NCBI RefSeq assembly: GCF_013408245.1
Contig: NZ_JACBYS010000001.1
Span: 1,178,001 to 1,242,000 of the forward strand
Length of the DNA stretch: 64,000 nucleotides
Direction of reading: 5' to 3'
Source of the DNA: Duganella sp. 1224
Lineage (GTDB): Bacteria; Pseudomonadota; Gammaproteobacteria; Burkholderiales; Burkholderiaceae_D
In this document: in pieces, positions 9,305 through 18,114 of the stretch
How positions within the stretch are numbered: position 1 is the first letter of the stretch
Layout of the letters: every line of letters starts with the position of its first letter
Position numbers and translations under genes: made by a program
Notes under the pieces: generated by a model
Told to the model about the DNA's origin: nothing
The model's input: only the letters and a program-made list of their open reading frames with translations
The model's database searches: none

Positions 9305-10108
9305 ATGAAAAAGATTGCATTGGTAACCGGCGCCTCGTCCGGCATTGGTGCAGCGACTGCAACGCGCCTGTCCGAGGCTGGCTTCAAAGTCTACGGTAGC
9401 AGCCGCCGTAGCGCCCACGGGCCGACAAAGGGGTACGAGATGCTTACCCTCGATGTGACAAGCGAGGCTTCGGTGCAAGCCGCCGTCGCGGCGGTGATCG
9501 CGCAGGAAGGACGCATCGATCTGCTGGTCAATAATGCAGGCTTCGGGGTGGCCCCTGCCGGTGCCGAAGAAAGCTCTCTCAAACAGGCGCAGGCGATTTT
9601 CGACACGAACTTCTTCGGCGTGGTCCGCATGACGCGCGCCGTGCTGCCCCATATGCGGGCGAGGGGGGAGGGCCGTATACTCCACATCGGTTCTGTGCTG
9701 GGTTTTCTGCCGATGCCCTACGGCGCTTTATACGCCGCCAGCAAGCACGCTATCGAAGGCTATTCCGAGTCCCTGGACCACGAATTGCGCAACTGGGGCA
9801 TCCGTTCCATCGTGATCGAACCGGCGTACACCAAGACGCCATTCGATGCCAACCTGCTGGAACCTGACGCCAAGCTGAATGCCTACGACGAAGTGCGGAA
9901 TGCCGTGGCCCGCCGGGTGCAGGAGGCGATGGCCGGTGCCGAGGGGCCGGACGTGGTCGCGGAGACCGTATTGTTGGCCGCGCGGACAGGCAAGCCGAAA
10001 CTGCGCTACACCGCTGGCTCCCTGGCAAAGCGGTTGCGCTTATTGCGCGCATTCGCCCCGGCGGGCCTGGTGGACGCAGGGCTGCGCAAGGATTTAAGCC
10101 TGGCGTAG
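9305..10108 (+). CDS. SDR-family oxidoreductase
   Basis: A 267-residue classical short-chain dehydrogenase. The cofactor motif is TGASSGIG at about residues 9-16, NNAGFG marks the central strand, and the catalytic Tyr-x-x-x-Lys is in YAASKHAIEG. The substrate-loop stretch VIEPAYTKTPFDAN follows. A Rossmann start and an Arg (SSRRSAHG) after strand 2 suggest NADPH preference. ATG 9305 has the strong site AGGGGAAG upstream. The gene is probably co-transcribed with the MDR gene 51 bases downstream and repressed by the upstream TetR protein. The substrate is not evident. Confidence 0.9.
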   Translation: MKKIALVTGASSGIGAATATRLSEAGFKVYGSSRRSAHGPTKGYEMLTLDVTSEASVQAAVAAVIAQEGRIDLLVNNAGFGVAPAGAEESSLKQAQAIFDTNFFGVVRMTRAVLPHMRARGEGRILHIGSVLGFLPMPYGALYAASKHAIEGYSESLDHELRNWGIRSIVIEPAYTKTPFDANLLEPDAKLNAYDEVRNAVARRVQEAMAGAEGPDVVAETVLLAARTGKPKLRYTAGSLAKRLRLLRAFAPAGLVDAGLRKDLSLA

Positions 10109-10159
10109 GCCGCCACAAGTTTCTCGCACCATTTCGCAAATCATCAGGGAGCAAAAGCA

Positions 10160-11179
10160 ATGAAAGCACTCGTCTTGAAACGCTACGGCGGCGCAAAGAA
10201 CGTCGAGTTCGCAGACCTGCCCCGGCCAACCGTCAAGCCGGATGAGATCTTGGTCCAGGTTCACGCGGCAGGCCTCAATCCTATTGATAACATGATCCCA
10301 ACCGGGAGCTTCAAACCCATCATCAAGCTCCAGCTGCCGTCGACCATGGGCAGCGACCTCGCTGGCGTGGTGGTCGAGACCGGTAGCCGGGTGACCCGCT
10401 TTAAAATCGGCGATGCGGTATTTGCCAGCACCTTTGACTTGGGTGTCGGCGCGCTTGCCGAGTACGCAGCGGTGCCTGAGCACGTGGCAGCGCTTAAGCC
10501 CGACAAGCTGGACTTTGTCCAGGCCGCATCGATACCGATGGTGGGTCTCACTTCGTGGCAAGCCTTGATTGAACGGGCCCAGCTGCAGCCTGGCCAGAAA
10601 GTATTCATTCCGGCGGGCGCCGGCGGTATTGGCAGCTTCGCCATCCAGTTGGCGAAACTGCTCGGGGCCAAGGTGGCGACGACGACCAGCACCGCCAATG
10701 TGGAATTGGTGCGTCAGCTCGGCGCTGACGAAGTGATCGATTATAAGAAGCAGGAATTTGAATCGCTGCTGCGCAACTACGACGTGGTGCTGGCAACACT
10801 GCGCGGCGGCGAGCTGGAAAAATCCCTGCAGGTTGTTGGGCCCGGTAGCCAGATCATATCGCTGATCGGCCCGCCGGATGCGGCATTCGCGCGCAAGCGC
10901 GGGATGAATTTCCTGATGAGGTTCGTGTTCGGCCTGTTGAGCGGGAAGATCATCCGGCTTGCGAAACAGCGCAATGCCAGCTATTCCTTCCTGTTCGTGC
11001 GTCCGGATGGCCAGCAATTGGCCGAGATCGGCGGTCATCTTGCTGCGTCACGGCTGCGTCCGGTCGTCGATAAAATATTTCCGTTCACTCAGGCCAGAGA
11101 GGGCCTGGCTTACCTCGAACAGGGCAGGGCGAAAGGCAAAGTGGTTGTGCAGCTTGTGGCGCCTGCAGCGGAAAGGTAG
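10160..11179 (+). CDS. NADPH:quinone-oxidoreductase-like MDR enzyme
   Basis: A 339-residue medium-chain dehydrogenase/reductase of the zinc-free quinone reductase type. The GroES-like N-terminal fold starts MKALVLKRYGGAKNVEFADL; the DLAGVV segment follows, and the nucleotide-binding motif AGAGGIGSFAIQLAKLLGAK lies near residues 153-172. No structural-zinc cysteine cluster is seen. It follows the SDR in an apparent TetR-controlled operon, consistent with detoxification of a reactive carbonyl or quinone; this role is inferred from family and context. Confidence 0.88.
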   Translation: MKALVLKRYGGAKNVEFADLPRPTVKPDEILVQVHAAGLNPIDNMIPTGSFKPIIKLQLPSTMGSDLAGVVVETGSRVTRFKIGDAVFASTFDLGVGALAEYAAVPEHVAALKPDKLDFVQAASIPMVGLTSWQALIERAQLQPGQKVFIPAGAGGIGSFAIQLAKLLGAKVATTTSTANVELVRQLGADEVIDYKKQEFESLLRNYDVVLATLRGGELEKSLQVVGPGSQIISLIGPPDAAFARKRGMNFLMRFVFGLLSGKIIRLAKQRNASYSFLFVRPDGQQLAEIGGHLAASRLRPVVDKIFPFTQAREGLAYLEQGRAKGKVVVQLVAPAAER

Positions 11180-11370
11180 ACCCTTGAAACGGCCATATTT
11201 GCTCTTCTTGGTGAAACAATCTCAATATGTATTTTTCATGGTATTGTTGGCTTGCCTATTGCTAAATACTTGTTTTTAAATTGATTTCTTCCTCTGTTGA
11301 GGATGGAGTGAGAGTGAGAAAGTAATAATTGCCATTGCGGTTTGACGGCATAGCGTTTAAGCGCTGCCTT

Positions 11371-11403
11371 GACGGCCCGGTCGTGATGACGTCCGGGCCG
11401 TTT
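11371..11403 (+). terminator. hairpin in the MDR-GDH spacer
   Basis: ACGGCCCGG (11372-11380) pairs with CCGGGCCGT (11393-11401) around a 12-base loop and runs into TTT. The rest of the 380-base spacer (11180-11559) holds no gene that I can support. Confidence 0.65.
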
Positions 11404-11484
11404 GTCATTTATGCCCGCTAAAGGCATCGCCCGCACGCGGCGTGTTTGCATTTTTCAGCCGATTTTAACCACCCTCAGCAATTA

Positions 11485-11504
11485 ACCAAATAGTTAGTTA
11501 TAAT
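11485..11504 (+). promoter_or_regulatory. promoter and candidate operator of the GDH-porin operon
   Basis: A TATAAT at 11499-11504 lies about 55 bases before the GDH start. Just upstream, ACCAAATAGTTAGT (11485-11498) is an imperfect palindrome of a kind bound by TetR-family proteins, in the spacer of the promoter. The TetR gene at 15289-15942 is the nearest candidate to bind it. Confidence 0.5.
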
Positions 11505-11559
11505 CCCGTTTTCGGCGGATTTCGTCCAGCCGATGTCAGTTACCGAAGGGATGTTCAAA

Positions 11560-13995
11560 ATGACAAGAAGTGAAGCCCATCATTCAGTGGCACTGAAAGC
11601 CGGGTGTATAGTGCTCGGCCTCGTCTTGCTGGCCACCGGCCTGTTCTTTGCCGTTGGCGGCGCCAAGCTGGCGGCCCTGCACGGGAGCCTGTACTTTTTA
11701 ATCGCCGGCGTCGTCATCGTCGCGGCCGCCATCCAGTTCATGCGCCTGAAGTCGTCCGCCGTGCTGGTGTATGGCGCGGCATTCGCCGGCACCGTGATCT
11801 GGGCCCTGGTGGACGCCGGCCTCGATTTCTGGCCACTGGTCTCGCGCCTGATGCTGCCCGCCGGCCTGATGGTGCTGTCCCTGCTGGCCTGGCCAGCGCT
11901 GCGCCAGGCTGACACCGGTGCCGCCACTGGCCGCGGCGCCTACCTCGCCGCCGCCGTGCTGGCGCTGGTGATGGTCGCGACCTTCGTGCAGATGTTTCAG
12001 CCGCACCCGACCGTCGCGTTCCACGGCACGCCCGCGCCGCTGGTGCCGGTCGCCCCTGGCCATGAGCAAAAGAACTGGAGCAACTACGGCAACACGCCGG
12101 GCGGCAGCCGCTTTGCGGCGCTGGACCAGATCACCCGCGACAATGTCAGCAAGCTCGAGGTCGCATGGACCTTCCACACTGGCGACACCCCGATCAGCCC
12201 GACCGGCAACGGCGCCGAGGACCAGCAAACGCCGCTGCAGATCGGCGACCGCGTCTACCTGTGCACGCCGCATAACAACGTGATCGCGGTCGATGCCGAC
12301 AGCGGCAAGAAAATCTGGGAGCGCGACATCAACGCGCAATCGCAGGTCTGGAACCGCTGTCGGGGCCTCGCGTACTTCGACGCCACCCAGCCGCTGGCCC
12401 AGCCGACGCTGGCCGGCGCCACGCCGGTACTGCCGGCGGCGGTGGCGGCCGGCGACAACTGCCAGCGCCGCCTGCTGATGAATACCATCGATGCCCGCCT
12501 GGTGGCCATCGACGCCGACACCGGCGCCCTGTGCGCCGGCTTCGGCAACGGTGGTGTTGTCGATCTGAAGGCCGGCCTGGGCGACGCGGCAGATCCGAAA
12601 TACCAGCTGACCTCGGCGCCAACGCTGGCCGGCACGACCGTGGTGGTCGGCGGCCGCGTGGCGGACAACGTGCAGACCGACATGCCGGGCGGCGTCCTGC
12701 GCGGCTTCGATGTCATTACCGGCCAGATGCGCTGGGCTTTCGATCCGGGCCGCGACAATCCGAACGCGCCGCTGGAGCCGGGCCGTACCTATGCCCGCAG
12801 CACGCCGAATTCGTGGGCGCCGATGTCGTATGACGCGGCAATGAACACGGTATTCATTCCGATGGGCAGCTCGTCGGTCGACCTGTGGGGCGGCAACCGC
12901 ACGCCGCTCGATCACCGCTACGCCACCTCGATCCTGGCGCTCGACGCCACCACCGGTAAGGAGAAGTGGGTCTACCAGACGGTGCACAACGACCTGTGGG
13001 ACTTTAATGTGCCTATGCAGCCCAGCCTGATCGATTTCCCCGGCCAGGATGGCAAGACCACGCCTGCCGTCGTGTTCGGCTCGAAATCGGGGCAGATCTT
13101 CGTGCTCGACCGCCTGACGGGCAAGCCGATCACGCGCGTCGAGGAGCGCCCGGTGAAGACCGCCGGCATCAGCGGCGAGCAGTATGCGCTGACGCAGCCG
13201 TTCTCGGTCGGCATGCCGCAAATCGGCGCGGAAAAGCTGAACGAATCGGACATGTGGGGCGCCACGCCGTTCGATCAGCTGGCGTGCCGCATCAGCTTCA
13301 AGTCGATGCGCTATGAAGGCCTGTTCACGGCGCCGGGCACCGACGTGTCGCTGAGCTTCCCGGGCTCGCTGGGCGGCATGAACTGGGGCAGCCTGTCCAC
13401 CGACCCGAACAACCACCTGATCTTCGTCAACGACATGCGCCTCGGTCTGTGGGTGCAGATGATCCCGCAGAAAACCGACAGCGGCCCGGCCAGCAACGGC
13501 GGCGAGGCGGTCAACACCGGCATGGGCGCGGTGCCGCTGAAAGGCACGCCGTACGCGGTCAACAAGAACCGTTTCATGTCGCCGCTCGGCATTCCGTGCC
13601 AGAAGCCGCCGTTCGGCACGCTCTCGGCGGTGGACCTGAAGACGCAGAAGGTGCTGTGGCAAGTGCCGGTCGGTACCGTGCAGGACACCGGTCCGTTCGG
13701 CGTCAAGATGCGCATGACAATGCCGGTCGGGATGCCGACGCTGGGCGGCACGCTGGCCACGCAAGGCGGACTGGTGTTCATCGCCGGCACCCAGGATTAC
13801 TACCTGCGCGCTTTCGACAGCGCGACCGGCAAGGAAGTCTGGAAGGCACGCCTGCCGGTCGGCAGCCAGGGCGGCCCAATGAGCTATGTGTCGCCCAAGA
13901 CCGGCAAGCAGTACGTGCTGATTTCGGCCGGCGGCGCGCGCCAGTCGCCGGACCGTGGCGATTACGTGATCGCCTACGCACTGAAACAACAATAA
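11560..13995 (+). CDS. gcd: membrane-bound PQQ-dependent glucose/quinate-type dehydrogenase
   Basis: Inner-membrane quinoprotein that oxidises glucose (or quinate/shikimate) in the periplasm and passes electrons to ubiquinone. About 811 residues. Roughly five membrane helices fill residues 1-145 (for example GCIVLGLVLLATGLFFAVGG); the PQQ beta-propeller follows, starting NWSNYGNTPGGSRFAALDQI, with repeats DADSGKKIWE, DATTGKEKWVY and DSATGKEVWKARL, and ending YVLISAGGARQSPDRGDYV. ATG 11560 fits the GAAGGG ribosome-binding site best; ATG 11551 and 11533 are in frame. The OprB porin gene overlaps its stop codon. Glucose is the likeliest substrate given OprB and gluconokinase in the window; the symbol refers to that class. 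Confidence 0.88.
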   Translation: MTRSEAHHSVALKAGCIVLGLVLLATGLFFAVGGAKLAALHGSLYFLIAGVVIVAAAIQFMRLKSSAVLVYGAAFAGTVIWALVDAGLDFWPLVSRLMLPAGLMVLSLLAWPALRQADTGAATGRGAYLAAAVLALVMVATFVQMFQPHPTVAFHGTPAPLVPVAPGHEQKNWSNYGNTPGGSRFAALDQITRDNVSKLEVAWTFHTGDTPISPTGNGAEDQQTPLQIGDRVYLCTPHNNVIAVDADSGKKIWERDINAQSQVWNRCRGLAYFDATQPLAQPTLAGATPVLPAAVAAGDNCQRRLLMNTIDARLVAIDADTGALCAGFGNGGVVDLKAGLGDAADPKYQLTSAPTLAGTTVVVGGRVADNVQTDMPGGVLRGFDVITGQMRWAFDPGRDNPNAPLEPGRTYARSTPNSWAPMSYDAAMNTVFIPMGSSSVDLWGGNRTPLDHRYATSILALDATTGKEKWVYQTVHNDLWDFNVPMQPSLIDFPGQDGKTTPAVVFGSKSGQIFVLDRLTGKPITRVEERPVKTAGISGEQYALTQPFSVGMPQIGAEKLNESDMWGATPFDQLACRISFKSMRYEGLFTAPGTDVSLSFPGSLGGMNWGSLSTDPNNHLIFVNDMRLGLWVQMIPQKTDSGPASNGGEAVNTGMGAVPLKGTPYAVNKNRFMSPLGIPCQKPPFGTLSAVDLKTQKVLWQVPVGTVQDTGPFGVKMRMTMPVGMPTLGGTLATQGGLVFIAGTQDYYLRAFDSATGKEVWKARLPVGSQGGPMSYVSPKTGKQYVLISAGGARQSPDRGDYVIAYALKQQ

Positions 13996-15287
13996 TGTGT
14001 AACGATACAATGCAACACGAACATACCTACCTGACGGGACGCGCCGGCAGCGCCGCCCTGATCGTCGCGGCCGCGCTGGCCTCGGCTGGTGCACAGGCGG
14101 GCGACTCCGCCACTCTCACCGGCGACTGGGGCGGCGCGCGGAGCCAGTACACCCAGGCCGGCGTCAACTTGCGCGGCGATTACGTCTCCGAGACCTTTGC
14201 CAACGTCAGCGGCGGCCGCGATCGCGGCAGCACCTACGCCCAGCAAGTGCGCCTGGGCGCCGACTTCGACATGGCGCGGCTGGCCGGCTGGTCCGGCGCC
14301 ACGCTGCATTTCACCATCAATGACCGGCGCGGCGGCGGGGTGTCGGCCGACTATATCGGCAACCGGCTGCCGGTGCAGGAAGTCCACGGCGGCCCGTACA
14401 CGCGCCTGAGCGAGGCCAGCGTTGAGCAGAACCTGCTCGGCAACCGCCTCAATCTGCGCCTGGGCTTCTTCGCCATGGGCAATGACCTGGGCGGCATGGC
14501 CATCGGCTGCCAGCTGGTGAACGCGGCCTTCTGCGCCCATCCGCTGTCGATGTCGGGCAATACCGGCTGGTACAACTACCCGAACGCGCGCTGGGGCGCG
14601 GCGGTGCGCTACCAGGTGCAGCCTGAGCTGTTTGTCCGCACTGGCGCCTTCCAGGACAATCCGCATCTCGGCGACAAGGACAACGCGTTCCGGCCCTTTG
14701 CCGCCGGCACGGCGGGTGTGATACTGCCGCTGGAAGTGGAGTACGCGCCCGGCAGCTCGCCGCACAGCAGGGCGCTCCCCGGCCATTACAAGCTGGGCCT
14801 CATCTACGACACCGCCAGCGCCAGGCGCCAGGGTCAACCCGGCACCGTCGATGAACGCCATGGCGTGTACCTGCTGGCGGACCAGGCGATCGTGCGCGAC
14901 AACGCCAGCGGCCGCAGCCTCGCGCTGTTCGGCCAGTTCACCGCCAATCCGAAGGCATCGGCGCAGATCACGCGCTGGTATGCTGCCGGCCTGGTCAAGA
15001 CCGGCACCTTCGCCGGCCGCGACGCCGATACGGTGGCGCTGGGTGTGGTCCATGCGCAGCTCAATCCACGCCTGCGCGCGAGCGCCGCTGTGGCCAATCC
15101 GGATACCGGCGGCTATGCGGCGCTGCCGGCCGGCGAAACCGTGGTTGAACTGAGCTATGGCTGGCAGCCGCTGCGCTGGCTGGGCGTGCGGGCCGACGTG
15201 CAGTATATCGTCGACCCGGGCGCGTTCAGCTACCGCGCGACGCAAAACGCGCTGGCGGTTGGCACCCAGCTGAAAATCACCTTCTGA
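13995..15287 (+). CDS. oprB: OprB-family carbohydrate porin
   Basis: Outer-membrane beta-barrel of 430 residues. A signal segment (about residues 18-35, AALIVAAALASAGAQA) is followed by LTGDWGGARSQYTQAGVNL, the signature start of OprB porins, then the typical LGNRLNLRLGFFAMGND and DFDMARLAGW strands, ending in aromatic Phe (LAVGTQLKITF). The ATG shares one base with the stop of the dehydrogenase (TAATG), so translation is probably coupled; an in-frame ATG lies 15 bases later. Supplying sugar to the periplasmic dehydrogenase is its obvious role. It ends one base before the stop of the convergent TetR gene. Confidence 0.92.
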   Translation: MCNDTMQHEHTYLTGRAGSAALIVAAALASAGAQAGDSATLTGDWGGARSQYTQAGVNLRGDYVSETFANVSGGRDRGSTYAQQVRLGADFDMARLAGWSGATLHFTINDRRGGGVSADYIGNRLPVQEVHGGPYTRLSEASVEQNLLGNRLNLRLGFFAMGNDLGGMAIGCQLVNAAFCAHPLSMSGNTGWYNYPNARWGAAVRYQVQPELFVRTGAFQDNPHLGDKDNAFRPFAAGTAGVILPLEVEYAPGSSPHSRALPGHYKLGLIYDTASARRQGQPGTVDERHGVYLLADQAIVRDNASGRSLALFGQFTANPKASAQITRWYAAGLVKTGTFAGRDADTVALGVVHAQLNPRLRASAAVANPDTGGYAALPAGETVVELSYGWQPLRWLGVRADVQYIVDPGAFSYRATQNALAVGTQLKITF

Positions 15288-15288
15288 G

Positions 15289-15942
15289 TCAGGCGGCGCG
15301 CACGGCGCGCAGGATGGTGTCCACCACCGAGGCGCGCCGTGCCGCGTGCACATCGGCCGCCCCGAGGTCGCGGCCGAAGATGAAGCTGAAGGTGTGGCGG
15401 TTCGACACGTTGTAAAACGACAGCGCGCTGATCGACATGTGCAGGTCGACCGGATCCACATCGGCGCGAAACACGCCGGCCGCAATGCCGCGCTGGCAGA
15501 CCTGTTCCAGCAAGGCGATCGCGCTATGGTTGATGGCGCGCAGTTCGGGAATCTTGCTGATGTACTCGCCCTGGTTGATATTCTCGCCCATCACCATGCG
15601 GACGAATTCAGGATGGGCCGCGTGAAAATCGAAACTCGCGCTGACCAGCTTGCGCAACGCCTGCTCGGGCGCCAGCGTGCCATCGACCTCCACCGCGCCC
15701 TCGATCTCGCGGAAGCGGTGGTAGCTTTCCTTGAGCGCGGCCACGTACAACTCTTCCTTGCTACCGAAGTGGTAGTAAATCATGGCTTTATTGAGGCCGC
15801 TTTCGGCCGCGATCGTATCGATGCGGGCGCCGCTCAGCCCGAGCCGGGAAAATTCCTGCAGCGCGACGTTCAGGATCCGGGCGCGCGTGCCTTCTTCATC
15901 GCCCTTGGCGGGAGCGGTCTTTGATCTGCTTGCTTTAGTCAT
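15289..15942 (-). CDS. TetR-family regulator
   Basis: A 217-residue regulator. The HTH reads RILNVALQEFSRLGLSG, then IDTIAAESGLNKAMIYYHFG, followed by SKEELYVAALKESYHRFREI and a TetR C-terminal domain resembling those of RutR-like members (FVRMVMGENINQGEYI). It converges with the GDH-oprB operon, stop facing stop with one base between. The imperfect palindrome at the GDH promoter makes it the leading candidate regulator of that operon, although distance leaves this open. The ligand is unknown. Confidence 0.88.
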   Translation of the reverse strand: MTKASRSKTAPAKGDEEGTRARILNVALQEFSRLGLSGARIDTIAAESGLNKAMIYYHFGSKEELYVAALKESYHRFREIEGAVEVDGTLAPEQALRKLVSASFDFHAAHPEFVRMVMGENINQGEYISKIPELRAINHSAIALLEQVCQRGIAAGVFRADVDPVDLHMSISALSFYNVSNRHTFSFIFGRDLGAADVHAARRASVVDTILRAVRAA

Positions 15943-15991
15943 CGAACGATTCTATCGAATTTCCGCTGACGTTTCCACAGCGTGTAGAGAT

Positions 15992-17410
15992 CTAGGGCTG
16001 TCGGGCGCTCGAGCGCCAGGCCACCACTGAAAAGATCGCGGAGATCGCCAGGCTGCCGCCGATACACAGCATGGCGGCCATGAGCGCATGTGCCATCGAC
16101 AGCGCGCTGGGCGATGTTCCCGCGATACCGAAAAAGATGCCGCCGATGACGGCGACGCCGAGCGCCGCGCTGATCTGCAGCGCAGAATTCGTGATGCCGG
16201 CGATCATTCCCGACCCCGTCGCCGGCGCCCGATCGATGACTGAGCGCACCAGCGTCGGCAGCGCCCAGCCCTGGCCGAAACCGAGCAGTCCCACCGCAAC
16301 GACCAGTGGCAGGTGAGCCGGCAACTGCCCTGGCGCATCGGCAACCAGCGCGGCAAGGTAGACGCAGCCCACCACTTCGAGCAGCATGCCGATCGCCGGC
16401 ACCCAGTGGCCGAAGTAGCGGATCGCCAGCGGCGTGGTCAGCGGTCCGATGAAAAAGCCGACGCCAAACGGCAGGAAGATCAGCCCGGTCGCCAGCGGAT
16501 CCAGGCCGAGCGCTGACTGCAGGTACACCGAAAATACCAGGAAGAACGCCGACACGACATAGAAGAACAGCACGCCGGTGAGTCCACTCATCAGGCCCGG
16601 CTGATGGACCAGTTCTACATTCACCAGCGGCACGCCGCCACGGCGCGCGAACGACTTCTCGTACTGCCAGAACCAGACGCCAGCCACCGGGCTCGCGATC
16701 AGCATCACGCATGCCCAGGCCGGCCAGCCCAGTTCGCGCCCCTCGACCAGTGGCACGATCAGCAGACCCAACGTGAGGGCGCACAGCAGCACGCCGACGC
16801 GGTCGATGGGGGCGGGGCTGTCGCCCCGGCTGTCGGGCAGCAGCGGCAAGCCGCCGATCAGCACGGCGGCAACCACCGGCAGGTTGATGAGAAAGATGAC
16901 GCGCCACTGAAGGTGAAAAACGTCGGCCGAGATCAGCGCGCCGCCCAATGCCTGCGCCACCACCGCCGCCAGCCCGACGGTCGCGCCGTACAGGCCGAGC
17001 GCGCGTGCGCGCTCATGCACCGGAAACAGCGCGTGGATCGACGCCAGCCCTTGCGGCGCCATCGCGGCCGCGCTCAGCCCTTGCAGCACGCGCCCGGCGA
17101 TCAGCATCGACGGCGAGGTGGCAAGACCGCACATCAGCGAAGTCAGGCCGAAGCCGCTGATGCCGATCAGGAACATCCGTCGCCGTCCGAAGAGGTCGCC
17201 GAGCCGGCCGCCGGTGATGAGGAAGACCGCGTAGGCGGCGGCATAGCCCGAGATGACGAGTTGCAGTTCTGCGGCACTCGCGTCGAGGCTGCCCTGTATG
17301 GACGGCATCGCCACATTGACGATGAAGAAGTCCAGTGGCGGCAGGAACGCCCCCACCAGCAACACCGCAAATGCGAGCCACCGCCGCTTGTCTGAAGTCT
17401 TCGCGTGCAT
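15992..17410 (-). CDS. MFS drug-efflux-type transporter (DHA2, EmrB/QacA-like)
   Basis: A 472-residue inner-membrane transporter with the DHA2 first helix motif PPLDFFIVNVAMPSIQGSL, motif A in GGRLGDLFGRRRMFLIG, and motif C-like ATVGLAAVVAQALGGALI. About 14 hydrophobic segments can be counted. ATG 17410 is preceded by AAGGAG. It lies 24 bases downstream of the SnoaL-like gene in one minus-strand operon facing away from a TetR gene (18115-18732), with three operator repeats between them. Export of a toxic small molecule is the expected function. Confidence 0.92.
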   Translation of the reverse strand: MHAKTSDKRRWLAFAVLLVGAFLPPLDFFIVNVAMPSIQGSLDASAAELQLVISGYAAAYAVFLITGGRLGDLFGRRRMFLIGISGFGLTSLMCGLATSPSMLIAGRVLQGLSAAAMAPQGLASIHALFPVHERARALGLYGATVGLAAVVAQALGGALISADVFHLQWRVIFLINLPVVAAVLIGGLPLLPDSRGDSPAPIDRVGVLLCALTLGLLIVPLVEGRELGWPAWACVMLIASPVAGVWFWQYEKSFARRGGVPLVNVELVHQPGLMSGLTGVLFFYVVSAFFLVFSVYLQSALGLDPLATGLIFLPFGVGFFIGPLTTPLAIRYFGHWVPAIGMLLEVVGCVYLAALVADAPGQLPAHLPLVVAVGLLGFGQGWALPTLVRSVIDRAPATGSGMIAGITNSALQISAALGVAVIGGIFFGIAGTSPSALSMAHALMAAMLCIGGSLAISAIFSVVAWRSSARQP

Positions 17411-17434
17411 GATGTTCAGCTCCTTGGGTTCGGT

Positions 17435-17908
17435 TCAGTCAGGCAGGCCGAAGCGTTCGGTGCCGCTGATGGGTTTCCAGTTCTGCAGCGGCGTCGCGAA
17501 GTGCATCTCGAAGGTCCGCTCCAGGAATGCCCAGCGGCCGTCCCGCCGTTGATAGATGTCGCGATACTGGCCGCTGACCTGCAAGGGGCCCTTTTCAACG
17601 TCGTAGAAAAGACAGTCCGCCGCGACCAGGCCGTGGCCGTTGTCACCGTCCAGCGTGATCAGGGCGTTGGCCATCCAATGGTGCATATGCGGCATGCGTT
17701 TCATGTTGACGCGCGCTTGCGCCAGGATGGCCTCCAGGCCCTCGGAATTGCCGTTTGCGCCAAGGTATAGTCGCGAGTCGGGATGCCACAACGTGGCCAG
17801 CAGTTCCTCATTCATGGTGTCGAACGCCTCCGCGTAATTGGCGATCAGGGCATCGATGGCGAACCGGCTTTCGATGGCGTCGAGGCGTGCTTCAATGGAT
17901 TTTGACAT
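17435..17908 (-). CDS. SnoaL-like (NTF2-fold) protein
   Basis: A 157-residue protein of the nuclear-transport-factor-2 fold, SnoaL_4 type: MSKSIEARLDAIESRFAIDA, then LIANYAEAFDTMNEELLATLW, HMHHWMANALITLDGD and the closing QVSGQYRDIYQRRDGRWAFL. Family members are polyketide cyclases, isomerases or ring-hydroxylating dioxygenase small-subunit relatives. No catalytic pair can be assigned with certainty. ATG 17908 was chosen since longer in-frame forms run through the operator region. First gene of the operon with the MFS pump; together they may modify and export one compound. Confidence 0.85.
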   Translation of the reverse strand: MSKSIEARLDAIESRFAIDALIANYAEAFDTMNEELLATLWHPDSRLYLGANGNSEGLEAILAQARVNMKRMPHMHHWMANALITLDGDNGHGLVAADCLFYDVEKGPLQVSGQYRDIYQRRDGRWAFLERTFEMHFATPLQNWKPISGTERFGLPD

Positions 17909-17927
17909 GTGCGTGCTCCGATAAATA

Positions 17928-17939
17928 TACCGAATGGTA
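17928..17939. promoter_or_regulatory. operator copy 1 (TACCGAATGGTA)
   Basis: TACCGAATGGTA has TACC/GGTA arms and lies 20 bases upstream of the SnoaL-like start. It is one of three matching copies in the divergent spacer 17909-18114. Confidence 0.75.
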
Positions 17940-18015
17940 CATAAATAAGTAAAAAAATTGCGTGGTGTTCCGTCGGTTTCCGGCCGACATGGCGCCACGC
18001 GTCGCGTTCTTTATA

Positions 18016-18027
18016 TATCGAACGGTA
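18016..18027. promoter_or_regulatory. operator copy 2 (TATCGAACGGTA)
   Basis: TATCGAACGGTA differs from copy 1 at two positions and lies in the middle of the divergent spacer, 88 bases from copy 1. Confidence 0.7.
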
Positions 18028-18080
18028 CAAATATACCTAGCCGCTCCAGGCCTGTCAACCCACGGCGGCGAAAGATTGTG

Positions 18081-18092
18081 TATCATTCGGTA
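18081..18092. promoter_or_regulatory. operator copy 3 (inverted, TACCGAATGATA)
   Basis: On the minus strand this reads TACCGAATGATA, one mismatch from copy 1. It lies 23 bases upstream of the TetR start, suited to autoregulation. Confidence 0.7.
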
Positions 18093-18114
18093 TTTAAATT
18101 GGCTGGAGTAGCTC

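Noticed and set aside
11698..14094. Open frame of 798 codons antisense to the PQQ dehydrogenase
   Set aside because: A shadow of the dehydrogenase codons; composition is Arg/His-rich and no domain is seen.
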